Assembly: GCF_000227135.1 (NCBI RefSeq)
Contig: NC_018261.1
Location: 722,840 to 786,839 of the forward strand
DNA: 64,000 bases
Source: Leishmania donovani
Lineage: Eukaryota > Euglenozoa > Kinetoplastea > Trypanosomatida > Trypanosomatidae
Direction of reading: 5' to 3'
Shown here: positions 31,331 to 42,000 of the stretch, piece after piece
How the letters are laid out: the number at the start of each line of letters is the position of its first letter
Position numbering within the stretch: position 1 is the stretch's first letter
Translations under genes and position numbers: made by a program
Notes under the pieces: generated by a model
Told to the model about the DNA's origin: nothing
Database searches by the model: none
The model's input: only the letters and a program-made list of their open reading frames with translations

Positions 31331-33248
31331 TTTAAGCGGTGCGGAACTGCGAGGAGCCCTGCGTGCCCGTAGAAGGCCACTTGCAATAGTGAGACGTTGA
31401 TTGTGCGGTGGTCGTTGGGAAGGGAAAGTGGAGGTTGATTCTCTCCCAGTGCTGAGGGCATAGCTGCTCAGAAAAGCCCTCGGGCGCGCAAAAGCCTACG
31501 AAGAGACGCTGTTCGAGAGGGACCATGCGAGTTGCGTAAAAGTGAAATGCGCAGGTCAGTCCCAGTGGCAGAGGCTGCATAGTAAGAGACAGCTCACCAC
31601 CGTTGTCTTTGATCGGTTGACACAATTCCAACGGTATAGGCTGCCACGACTATCCGCAACACTACTCACATGATCTTCGTTGCAATAGAGGTGTTTTTAT
31701 GGTTGCGCCGCCGTGTCCGCGTTCGCAGCAAGACGATCAAGTTCTAAACAGCTACGGAGAACGCGCATGCAAGCACAAACGCACACTTCATCGAGGCAAG
31801 CAGGCGAGTAGTAGCTGTGGTAGCACGACAAGCAGCCGCAGTTCCACTGCAAGGAGCGAAAACCGCACACTCGGCTAACTAACGGCGCTTGCTACGAAGG
31901 CTTGTGCATGCTAGACTCCAGAACGGACGTGCGCCAACATCAGAATGTTAGCAAACCGTTCTTTTTTTTTGGTTGTTGGTGCTTTTCCACCCTCGTCCTT
32001 GGTGGTCTCCCCTGCGCCGGCAAGCTGTCTCCTGCACTGCGTCGCCGTGGGCACCGGCGCCGCCGCACACATCGGACCACGTTACGCGATTTCCATGCGG
32101 CGCTTTCCTTGTGGCTTTGCTCGGTTGTTGATGATTTCATGAGGATGCTCCTCAGTAGCCGGGAAGAAATCATAATACGACAGAAGTGGGCGGGGAGGAG
32201 GGAGACATTCATGAGAGATGAGGAGGACACACCGGCAGAAGTGACCTGCCTGTCACCTCCCATGTATACTCGAGGGCACCCACAAATGGAGAACACGGAT
32301 CGGGTGAGGCTTGCGGAAGCGGACGCTGTGGAGAAACGAGTCTCTTCGTCACAATCGCTTCAAGCGTTTTACTCGCCGACGCGGGCGAGCTGTGAAGGAG
32401 GCGTTGCCACAAGCGCCGTGAAGATTCAGCGATAGCCGACCAATCAGTGCAAAGCACATCTGGAGAACTCGACAGCGCTTAGTTTTACCTTTTTCCATGA
32501 TCTCCCTTCATGACGGGGGTCGGGGGGGGGGGAGGGCAACACCTCGCAGTGCGCGGTGGCTCAGCGTCCAGTGCACCACGCTCCCCCTATCCCGGCCAGA
32601 TACCAGAGCGCTTCTGTTGGTGAAAGGGTCATGCATCCACGGCGTAGGGNNNNNNNNNNNNNNNNNNNNNNNNNNNNNNNNNNNNNNNNNNNNNNNNNNN
32701 NNNNNNNNNNNNNNNNNNNNNNNNNNNNNNNNNNNNNNNNNNNNNNNNNNNNNNNNNNNNNNNNNNNNNNNNNNNNNNNNNNNNNNNNNNNNNNNNNNNN
32801 NNNNNNNNNNNNNNNNNNNNNNNNNNNNNNNNNNNNNNNNNNNNNNNNNNNNNNNNNNNNNNNNNNNNNNNNNNNNNNNNNNNNNNNNNNNNNNNNNNNN
32901 NNNNNNNNNNNNNNNNNNNNNNNNNNNNNNNNNNNNNNNNNNNNNNNNNNNNNNNNNNNNNNNNNNNNNNNNNNNNNNNNNNNNNNNNNNNNNNNNNNNN
33001 NNNNNNNNNTGGAGGCCTGCGCCAGGGCGGCGCGGAGTGGAGCTGGACTTCGTGTTCTCCTCCACGACGAACACCTTTCAGAGAGAGAGAGAGAAAATGT
33101 CTGCTGCTTTTGTAGCGATATGAGAGGGTCGCCATACCAGGGAACACACAGACAGGCAAGTAGTCAAGCAGCCGTTTGGCAAACATGCCCCACACAACAT
33201 GCACGCTACACGAAACACCCCCACACGTTGAAGCTCCAACGCACCGTA
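31331..33248. other. Gene-free spacer with a 360-N gap
   Basis: It contains the leader of the pyroglutamyl-peptidase gene (pyrimidine tract about 31382-31440) and the 3' flank of the small protein at 33249. The N run at 32650-33009 hides unknown sequence, and a G run lies at 32519-32533. I see no supported gene. Confidence 0.6.
32650..33009. other. 360-N gap
   Basis: The sequence is unknown. Unlike the 99-N gaps its flanks are not repeated, so its length may reflect a real size estimate. Confidence 0.9.
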
Positions 33249-33728
33249 TCAGTGCCGGAAGGGCGACCACGGCTCATCCTTGAAGTACTTCATATGCTCG
33301 GCGAAGCAGTAGCTGTACAACGTTGTCCCGAACGTGGACGAGACACACAGAAAGCAGAGCAGCTTCAGCCACATCCACTCCGGATCTGCGCGGCCGGCAC
33401 CGAGCAGTTCTGCGACCGTGTCCGGATGCCCTGGGTTGCTCCGACTCACGTAGTACTCCGAAGAGCTACTACCACGGCGACCCTGAAACAGAAACTTCGG
33501 CAGGTGATGCTGTGTCGCCGGTGCCTTCTCCACACGCACAAAAGTAGCGTGGATTTCTTCTTGGGCGTACTGAAGAGATGTATCAACGTGAGTGTTTGGA
33601 GCGCTGCAGCCCGCCACTGCGTCGCTGGTGGCATCCTTAAGCGCTGCCGCGCGCGTGGGAGGATTCCGCGCTGCTGCTGCCCCCGAGCGGCGTACCATCG
33701 TTGCACCAAAGACAGCACAGCGGAACAT
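33249..33728 (-). CDS. Small mitochondrial-type membrane protein
   Basis: This 159-residue protein starts at the ATG at 33728. The N-terminus (MFRCAVFGATMVRRSG, then Ala/Arg-rich and without acidic residues for about 25 positions) looks like a mitochondrial presequence. One membrane segment lies near residues 123-147 (WMWLKLLCFLCVSSTFGTT). A short, aromatic C-terminus ends in WSPFRH. Size, presequence, single membrane segment and basic/aromatic tail are typical of accessory subunits of respiratory complexes or ATP synthase in kinetoplastids, but I do not recognise the family. Function remains unassigned. An upstream GTG would add five residues and is unlikely to be used. Confidence 0.7.
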   Translation of the reverse strand: MFRCAVFGATMVRRSGAAAARNPPTRAAALKDATSDAVAGCSAPNTHVDTSLQYAQEEIHATFVRVEKAPATQHHLPKFLFQGRRGSSSSEYYVSRSNPGHPDTVAELLGAGRADPEWMWLKLLCFLCVSSTFGTTLYSYCFAEHMKYFKDEPWSPFRH

Positions 33729-34577
33729 GGTGATGCAAGGCACGCAAAGAAAAGCAGCGAGGGGCTCCCGTCAATGGTGTAAAGATATTAAGGGTGGAGA
33801 GAGGGGGGGGGGTGACGAACGTGGAGTACCACCGGCAAGACCGGCCGGTTGCTTTTCTTTGATGGGAGCCGCAGCTCGACAGACTGCAGGAAGAGGTGCA
33901 GTAGGGAGGGGGGAACAATAGGAAAAAAGAGCCGAGAGACGTATTTGGGCGGCGCTATAGCGGACGGAGTGCTTTTCTGCCTGCACGCACTGGAGAAGTG
34001 TATATGCGTGCCGGTTTTCTTCTGCTTCCGTACACGTACCTAAAACCAGCAAACACAAAAACGCGAGACGCGAGTGCGTGAGCTCATGCACACGCTTTTC
34101 TCCTCCCTCAGTATGTGTACAGTGAGAGCAGAGTGGGGGGGGGGAGGGATCATGGAGAGATGAGCTGCGAGATGTGGTTCAGAACAAAATCGATTCCTTG
34201 CTTTGAGGGGTCTCGTTAGGCAGCGCCTGCGCGGTAAAAGCAGACACTGCGTCAGCCATTGTGCACGTATCCAATGGAACCACAGAATACGCCGAGAGGT
34301 CGGTGAGAGGACTGGTGGGGTGGGATAGAGAGCGGGACGTGTAAGGACCCAGAGAGACGTGCGATTCCGCATTCTCTTGACAGCGTGTTCCTTGCACGCC
34401 TTTGCGCTTCTTTGCTCGCTCGCCATGAAGTTGCGTCTTTGAACGTCGCACAAGAACAAAAGAGAAAGGAAAAAAAAAAAAAGAACAGGGGCACAAGTGA
34501 TCAACGCGAAAAGGGAGAGGGGAAAGAGAGAAACGTCACAGAGTCACATGCGCACGAGCGTCCACGCACTCCGAGAG

Positions 34578-34609
<32 letters not shown>

Positions 34610-35544
34610 GAGATACACGCACAGCGCGTATCTTACGTGTGAGAGATGCGAGGGGTAAGTGGCCAACAAACAAACACCTAACACAGCATACGAACCCAGA
34701 TAAGGGAATTCAGCATCAAAAAAGGAGTGCAACGAAAGGCGCACATACCGGCACACAGACGGGAGGTGCGCACCCACCTGCCAAGCACGCCACAATGGCT
34801 CGTGCACAGGCCAACTCACGCACCAGACACAACGAGCGGAATGCAAGTAAGTTGTGGCTCCGAGATAACCGCCACCACCCATCCAAAAAAGCATCCTACA
34901 CCGCTGAGTAGCGACCACCATCTCCACACACAAGGGAGCGCAGGCGTGCGCGCGATAGGCGAGCGAGATGCCATTCGACAAGCGCTTGCACTTTTTGATG
35001 ACATCGCCACGGAGGAAATGCTGTAACAGTGAGATATACCGTGCTGGAACAAAAAAAATGGTCGAGCTCGTTGGGGAGGCAGAGGGGAGGGCAGGGCAAG
35101 GCGTAGAAAGCGGTCACTTCTCCGCCTCTTACCGCCATCTTGTGTGTGAGTGTGTGCGCGCGCTGCACACGGACAAAGAACGGAGGCGACAGAAAAAACC
35201 TCCATTAGGCTCACAAACGCCGACGACGACTGAATCCAGAAGCGCCACAGACAATGAGGGCACGCGCCAGCTTTGATGATCGAAAATCATGAAATTTCGA
35301 AACCTAAGAAAAAGGAGATACGCCTTCCGCTTCGAGAGGCGGTTTCTCTCGCACCGTGTAAGGCTCGCACCTAAAGGTCCTCTAAAGCAGCCCGGGGTTG
35401 CTCATTTTTTTTTCTTCCTTTCTTTTGCGCCAGCCACCTTCTCGCGTCGCTGCACGCATACCTTTAGACATACGCGTGCAAACTTAGGTAGAGCCCCACA
35501 GACGAAGCAGAGCGGAGCATCCTACGTCGACATCTCCCTACCCG
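33729..35544. other. Gene-free spacer, 1.8 kb
   Basis: It holds the leader of the small membrane protein and the 3' flank of the RCC1 protein. Features are a G run at 34134-34147, an A run at 34471-34482, a 27-base GT repeat at 34577-34603 and a T run at 35404-35413. I see no gene. Confidence 0.65.
34577..34603. repeat. GT microsatellite
   Basis: About 13 GT units without interruption, in untranslated spacer. Confidence 0.85.
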
Positions 35545-37434
35545 CTACACGACAGTGCAGCAGCCACACTTGGGCTTCTCTTTTCGCGTCTTGTCTTTTC
35601 TTCGCCCCTTGACTGCGTCACCGTTTCCGCCATTGTGGGCGTTCCCGTCGTGTCTCGTCTTCGGCTTGCCTTTTTCCTTCTGCCTCTCCACCGTGGAATT
35701 ATTCGCGGAGATGTTGTCTTCCACCGGCTGGTGGTCCTCGTGTTTGCCGCTGTTCTCGCCACGCTGCTCCGTCTCCGTTGGCGCGGCATTGGCATTCTGC
35801 TCACTCGTGTTGTTGGCATTCGTCGTGTTGTTACCTGGTGTCTCGGAGAAATTGATGACCGTCATCTCTTGGCTGGCGCGGTTCGAGGAGGTTTTGTTCC
35901 GATACAGGGCGCCGACCATGGCAGGCGAGCTAGAGGAGATGCCGCCCTCCTCGCCAACCGCGCCAGGCATATCCGCTGGCGGTGCTCGGCCGTCTCCTTC
36001 CGGTCGGCAAAAGCCTCCAAAGTCCAGCGTGTAGGACTCGACGCCATTGAAGATTACCGCGATTGGCGTCGGTTCAAAGACGATCTTTTCCGACGTCTCC
36101 AGCCCGAGCTGCATGCTGTCATTAAGGCCGCAGGTGAGTACGCGGCCATTATCGCAGTAGAACATGCTCCCCGCCGGCCCGGCGGCGATGCCGATGCACC
36201 GCACATCGTTGCCGAGCGGGATTGGGGTGAACTTGCACACCTGCTTCAGACCCCTCCCGAGGCCCAGCTGGCCGCTCTCGTTGCTTCCCGCGCCGTACAC
36301 AATGCCGTTGCTCGTCAACGCCAAGGAGTGGCAGTCACCGGCAGAGACCTGAACAAAGTAGTGGTGAGTGAGCTTCTTCTGAAAGTATGGCTTGCGACGT
36401 GCGTCCTGCACCTCGCCGTTGCCGAGCTGCCCCTTCTTGTTGCGGCCAAAGGATAGGAGATGACCGTTCTGGTCAATGATGAGCAGAAATCCCATACCGC
36501 TGGCAATGCGGGAGACGGGCGTCCGGCACAGCGTCATCACCCGCCGAGGCGTGCTCACGGCACGCTTCGACGCCGTCGTCTTGTAAACGATGGAGTCGGT
36601 GCCAACCATGTAGTAATCCTCGCCGTAGCCTACGTCCAAGAAGCGAACGTGCCGGTGCGGCATAATTGAACGGATCGGGTTTGACAACGCGGATAGCGAG
36701 CGCACGGTGAAGGCGCGCGTCACAATGGCGAGCCGCTGCCCGTGCCCCACCAGCATCAGGGTCTTGCCGGCAATGCCCGTCATCGCATCCTCGCGGCCGA
36801 GCGCCGTCGGTCCATCAATGGATGAGCTCGACACCTTCAGCCCGCCGGATGACCAGACTTCGTCCTGATTTGTGAGGATGGCAAAAAAACCGTCGCCAGC
36901 GACGCAGCCGCGACCGCGCAGGTGCTGCGGCACCTTCACACCGTGTCCCGAGCCGAATGTAATGAGCTGCTTCGACTGGCGGTCAATGAAGCAGCTCGTA
37001 TTCCAGCTCATAGACATGGCTGGCACATTGTAGCGCAACACATAAATGGGAACAGCGAACATCATCACCTGCTGAAGCACGCACATGGTGCTCGACGAAA
37101 CGCCGTACACCGGGGTGTCCTCTGCCACTCTCCCGGCCCTAAAGGCTTTGTTCAATTCCAGCGGCTTCTCGATCTCCTTCAACCTTGCTTCCTTCTCCCT
37201 CGCCTCCATCTCCATCTCGCGCTTCTGCTCACTTGTGAAGACACGACCTGTCACCTCGTCGTGGTGCTTCTGGCCCCACGTGGTGAGTTTGTGAACCTCA
37301 CGCTCGGGCGTCGTCACATGCGCGTCAATGGCGGACTGTCGTGCGTGAATAAGAGCTAGCATGCTCGAGAAGATGCATTCGCCGCCGCTCATGCTGCGGC
37401 GAATCTCTTGCCAAAACTCGGCATCCGTGATCAT
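35545..37434 (-). CDS. RCC1-repeat protein with C-terminal CaaX box
   Basis: The predicted protein has 629 residues from the ATG at 37434 (MITDAEFWQEIR). A charged helix rich in Glu/Lys lies at about residues 60-105. RCC1-type blades follow from about 150 to 460; the clearest are LLSFGRNKKGQLGNG, IVYGAGSNESGQLGLG and VLTCGLNDSMQLGL. RCC1 repeats form a beta-propeller, often acting as exchange factor or scaffold for small GTPases. A hydrophilic Asn/Glu/Lys-rich tail (475-620) ends in KPKCGCCTVV, that is, basic residues, two further cysteines and CTVV, which matches a prenylation box. Propeller plus CaaX is the layout of the ciliary protein RPGR. The frame is open for 101 further residues upstream of 37434, Pro/Cys-rich and probably not translated. 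Confidence 0.85.
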   Translation of the reverse strand: MITDAEFWQEIRRSMSGGECIFSSMLALIHARQSAIDAHVTTPEREVHKLTTWGQKHHDEVTGRVFTSEQKREMEMEAREKEARLKEIEKPLELNKAFRAGRVAEDTPVYGVSSSTMCVLQQVMMFAVPIYVLRYNVPAMSMSWNTSCFIDRQSKQLITFGSGHGVKVPQHLRGRGCVAGDGFFAILTNQDEVWSSGGLKVSSSSIDGPTALGREDAMTGIAGKTLMLVGHGQRLAIVTRAFTVRSLSALSNPIRSIMPHRHVRFLDVGYGEDYYMVGTDSIVYKTTASKRAVSTPRRVMTLCRTPVSRIASGMGFLLIIDQNGHLLSFGRNKKGQLGNGEVQDARRKPYFQKKLTHHYFVQVSAGDCHSLALTSNGIVYGAGSNESGQLGLGRGLKQVCKFTPIPLGNDVRCIGIAAGPAGSMFYCDNGRVLTCGLNDSMQLGLETSEKIVFEPTPIAVIFNGVESYTLDFGGFCRPEGDGRAPPADMPGAVGEEGGISSSSPAMVGALYRNKTSSNRASQEMTVINFSETPGNNTTNANNTSEQNANAAPTETEQRGENSGKHEDHQPVEDNISANNSTVERQKEKGKPKTRHDGNAHNGGNGDAVKGRRKDKTRKEKPKCGCCTVV

Positions 37435-39028
37435 TTCGACTGCGCTGCGCCGTTGCAGCCTAGCCTTATCTCTTTCAAGACGCCACAGGCACTGGCGGAG
37501 CGCTGGCCAACGAGTAGGGAAAGCTGTTGGAGGCTGCACAGCTGCGGCGCATAGAAGCGCGGGGTCAAGCTCTGGGAGAATGCCCGCAGAAGAGGGAGGG
37601 AAATGCGTGCGGATCGTCCCACCCGGAAAACGCAGGCAGAAGTTACTGCGTCGAGCGCAGCGGTAGCAAGGGGAAGGCCAAGCTGCACGACTCAATCCCT
37701 GTGGGCGGTGCGGTCCAGAAAGAGGGAGGGCATACAATTAGGAGGCGGCAACACTCTTTCTCCCGTGCCCGCAAAAGCAACGTCTAGTTGGAGCAATTCT
37801 CTCCGTGATGTACCCGTTTCCACACATGAATGCGCACACATGCACGGATGTGGTACGAACACAGCGGCCGCGGCATCGGTTGCCGGATAGACGAAGGAGC
37901 GGGTGTGTGGATGGGGGAGTGGGGGGAGAGAGGGAGGCAGAGAGTGTACGCGGAGACAGTAGAGCATCGGCGTCCGCTGGAGTTTCTTCTATACGCATAC
38001 ACCGAAGTAGCCGCATAGGCATCGCCCGCGGTCGCCATCTCTATCATCCCGAAATGAAACGCGAAGCTACAGCATCACAATGGCGCGAGTGCGGCCACCG
38101 ACACCCATGCTGCCAAGCACACATTGCGAAGATGTGCACGACCCCTCCGTCGGCACAGGCGGCGGCGTTGGGGAACGCAGAAAGAAAGAGGTGTGCACTC
38201 GGGTGCGCAGATGTCGCTCGTTGCTGCGTACGTTTGTCGGCTCTATTCCAGAAGTGTAGCATGACGCACCAGTAAAGCGCACACAAGCGTGCCTGCAAAG
38301 TGAGCGCAGGATCGAGGGAGCTGATGGAAACACAAAACCGTCCCTCTCCCGTTGCCCAGCAACCGAAAGAAACAGAAAAGGGTGGGTGGAGACGAGACGA
38401 AGAAAACGAGCCTGGGAAAACAAACAACAAAGGACAGTAACACAGATAAGGACTATACATGGTCTCATAGAGGAAGGTGCGCTTCAACACGCACACACAC
38501 GCATACAGCTGTGCATGCATATATATATATATATGCTTGCCGGCACATATGTGTGTGTGTGTGTGTGCGTGCGTGGGCACGGCAACGAGAAATGATGGGC
38601 ACACACCCAGACACACACGGATATATGTAGAAGGAAAAAAAAAAAGAACGAGTCTTTCTGAATCCAAACAAGAGCAAAGACAAAAACAACAAAAAAGGGA
38701 TGCGGCATGGCGGCGCGGCTTCGGGGAGGGGGAGGCGGGGGGGGGCAGCTGCACGCACGAGCCCGCGTCACGCGAAAGGTCCCCTCCACCACTACAAGAA
38801 TACCGACAAACAAAATGCAAACCCGTAGCGTTTCCGAGCGCGCACACCACCAAACGACAACGCACACACACAAAAAAGGGAGAACCAGCGAGGAGGCTTG
38901 AGCTGCACAAAAACGGTGGTTTCAGAACAGAGTGCGGGCGGAGAAAGGCACAGCTGTGGCTCATTTCATGTGAGTATTTTTTAGGGTCAAGAGAAAAAAC
39001 ACCTGTGGACGCTTCATGTTTTCCTGCG
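37435..39028. other. Gene-free spacer, 1.6 kb
   Basis: It holds the leader of the RCC1 protein and the 3' flank of the TPR/IQ protein. It has a TA repeat at 38519-38533, a GT repeat at 38549-38567 and A/G-rich plus-strand sequence. A long minus-strand frame (38044-39036) is low-complexity His/Thr/Cys-rich microsatellite translation and overlaps the stop of the next gene, so it is not called. Confidence 0.65.
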
Positions 39029-42000
39029 CTAATCAATCCCGAGAGTGCGGCAATGCTCTTCGTTCACGTAGGGGATATAGTAAGGATGCTCGTACGTGGT
39101 GCCAGTGCGTGCCGCGCACTCATCAGGTCCTTCTCGCGCGTGCGCCATGTCATGTGGATAGGTGAGGGCGACCAATACCTCGTCCCTGCGCTGCATCGCC
39201 TCTTGCTCCTGACGCTGCTGCTTCCGTGCCATACGCTCAGCGTACGACGATATTTTCATCGCCCCTTTGCGCGGTGCCGCGATGACCCCATTCGGCCCGC
39301 TGCTGCTGCTAGCAGGGCCGTTGCAGTCTGCCACCAAAGCTAATTCCTCGGCCGCCTTCACGCGTTCTGCTCGCATCGCCATGGCCGAATCACCGTAAAG
39401 TGCAATCGCCCGCGCGGTGTCCCGCTGCCGCTGCTTCCGCGCCGCCAGGGAACCAAGCTCCTGCTGTTGGTAGAGAGCACGTGAGTAATAGAGGAAATCG
39501 GTGTTCCTACCCTTGTCCTCCTGCATCCTTCGCCAGGCCCTATAGGCGCGCTGAATGGCGAGTGCGGCACGGTGCTCCGTGAAGGCGCGCTGCTCTTCGT
39601 GAATCCGAGTGTCCATCGCGGCACGTCGGCGCAGCACTTCGGTAGACCGTAATCGCAACGACTCCTGCCACGCCTGCCGCTCCCTGGTGGCTCTTACGTC
39701 CACGTAAAGGCCAATGTGGTATCGGTCTCGCTCCGCGTCACGCAGCCGATACACCTCGCCGCTTCGCTGCAAGCAGTCAGCTGCATACGCGTCGACGAGT
39801 GCCGCAGTGCAGTTTAAGTCGAGCGCCGCCTTGCCGGCAGCAAAGGAATCCGGTTTACCCGAACAAGGACGCGCACCTGCTCTCTTCACTGCGGCGGGTG
39901 ATGGGGGCGTGGAGGTCTTTGCCGAGATGTGCTTTGCCGCCCTGCCCTCGCGGTCGTCGATCGCGGCAAGGCGCCGTGCAGTACCAATACCAGCTTCAAG
40001 GGCAAACGGGTAGACGCCGGCATGGCCCATTCGAAGTCGCAGCTCGCGCATACGGAACGCGACGCGACCAACGTAACCGCGCCACACCCGCTGTATCGTT
40101 CTCGCCGCCGCGTCGCGCACGCGTATGGTGCGCGAGTCAACGCCGCGGTTGCGCTGATCAGCCAATGTGCATCGCAGCCAGCGCTGGATCACCGCTGCCG
40201 GTCTGTTGTGCTTTGCAGCGTAGAGCCGACGCCGCAGCTGGCGCGCACGGTAGCTCCTGTACGCCTGTTGCACAACCAGCGCGGCGTACTCGAGGAGCTC
40301 GGCTTCCGCGCGCCGCCGATACGCGGCAGATACGGCAATCACGCAGGCATTCTCACCGTCCAACTGAGGTTGCTGCTGGTGTTCAGCGCGCCGGTGGCGA
40401 ACAATGGAGCCACGCCACAACGCTTGGATTCGGCAGACGCCGCGACGCACATCTGCCTCATGCAGGCGACCGTCCACTAGGCTGCGGTGGCTCTTGGCCA
40501 CATGTCGGACGCAAACGGTGTTGGCCAGCCACTTTCTGCAGCACCGCAGTACTATGGCAGGTACGACGTAGCCACCGACGTGACCGTGTTGCTGGGACGG
40601 TGGCGGCGGGATGGTGACTTTCCCAGACCTGCCCGGCATCTTCCCAGCCACGAAGCCCAATGCCAGCCGCTCACGGCGACGGCGTTGGAGTTCCTCGAGT
40701 CTCTGCAGCTGCACATCTCGGCGTGTTCGACCTACGGCGCTCCACCACTGCCTCCACGCATGCTGTATGGTGACGGCTGCGGTGTTCTGAGTACGACACT
40801 GAATCTTCTGGAGGGCCAGCTGAAAGGCGGTTTCGGCCTCCGCGGCCTTCTTCTCAGCCTCCCTCTGCACGCGGTAGGCCCTTTCCTCTTGCTTCTCAGC
40901 CTCGCGGCGCACAGTCCGTCTCGCGTACAAGGAACCACTGCACCCGAAAAGGCTTCGCTGTGGCGCAGATGGTAGTGTTGCGCGGCCGCCAGTCTTGGAG
41001 AATGGTCTCTCGCCTTTATCGACCGTCTTTACGTCCCCAGCTGTGGGCATTTCGGTGATAAGCGTGGCCGCCGTACTGCTCTCTAGGTTGCTGTCACCGC
41101 TCCATTTACTGACGCTCGGCGGCATCGTCGCGGGCGACGGCTTCCTGCGGCGGCCCTCCGCGGACGCGCCCGATGGGCCTGCCGCAGCTCCTTGAGGAGC
41201 GACTTTGCGCAGCGGCAGAGACACCGTGCTTGCGGCTGGCAGGCGCGGCGGCAAACTGAAGCGCAAAAAGACGGGGCCCCTTTTGCCGTCCGCGCTGTCC
41301 ATCTTGTACAAGTCTCGTATAGGCCCAGCAGGTCCCACAAGATTGGGGACGCTGCGGCTCATCACCAGCGACGCAGTCTGGAAAGGCTCCTGCAGCACCG
41401 TCTCTAGGGGCGCAATAGCGACGCTACGCTGCATGCCGGAGAGATTGACGGAGTTGAGGCACTGCTGATCGACCGAGGCCGCGGCGCTGCTCTGCCGACT
41501 AGAAACTTGTAGCGGTTTAGGCAAGGCACTCTCTACCAGCGGCATCCTTAGATGCGTGGCGCGAACAGCATCCACGTCCGTCACAGAGTCCAAGTGCGTT
41601 GATTGTCGCGGTGGTGAGAGGAGCGAGTCCTGATTATCTTCCGTCGCTCTCCCCGCATAGCTCTGGCTGCGCGCGTCTGCGTTCGGCGAGGGCCGTAACG
41701 AGGAAGCAGGGTACGCATCTTGTACCCACCCATTCGAATCACCGTTCGCCGGTTCCGCCGCGTCGAGAGCTGCGACGGCGTGTGCAGCCGGATGGGCATG
41801 AACGGGCTCTCCAAAGTCCAGGGTGTGCAGAGCAGCTCTAGCAATCTCTTGCGCCGTCAGTGGCGCCGGGGAGGGCGACTGCGCTGCAGAGTTCCCATGC
41901 AACGTGCCGTGCACCGAAGGCGATTCAACAGCAGGCACGGGAGCGGCGACTTCAGGCCCGGCCTCCGGCCCGCGGTCTTGCGAGATCCAGCCCGACGTCA

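Noticed and set aside
31332..31580. 82-codon minus-strand frame directly before pyroglutamyl-peptidase I
   Set aside because: It ends one base before the next start codon and includes the pyrimidine tract and likely acceptor (31380-31381) of that gene, so it leaves no room for a separate mRNA.
35545..37737. Longer 730-residue form of the RCC1 protein
   Set aside because: The extra N-terminal 101 residues are Pro/Cys/Arg-rich without structure and start far from a well-placed initiation context. The ATG at 37434 is preferred, though the longer form is not excluded.
38044..39036. 330-codon minus-strand frame
   Set aside because: It is a translation of microsatellites (His-Thr, Ile-Tyr, Cys-Val repeats) and overlaps the stop codon of the TPR/IQ gene.
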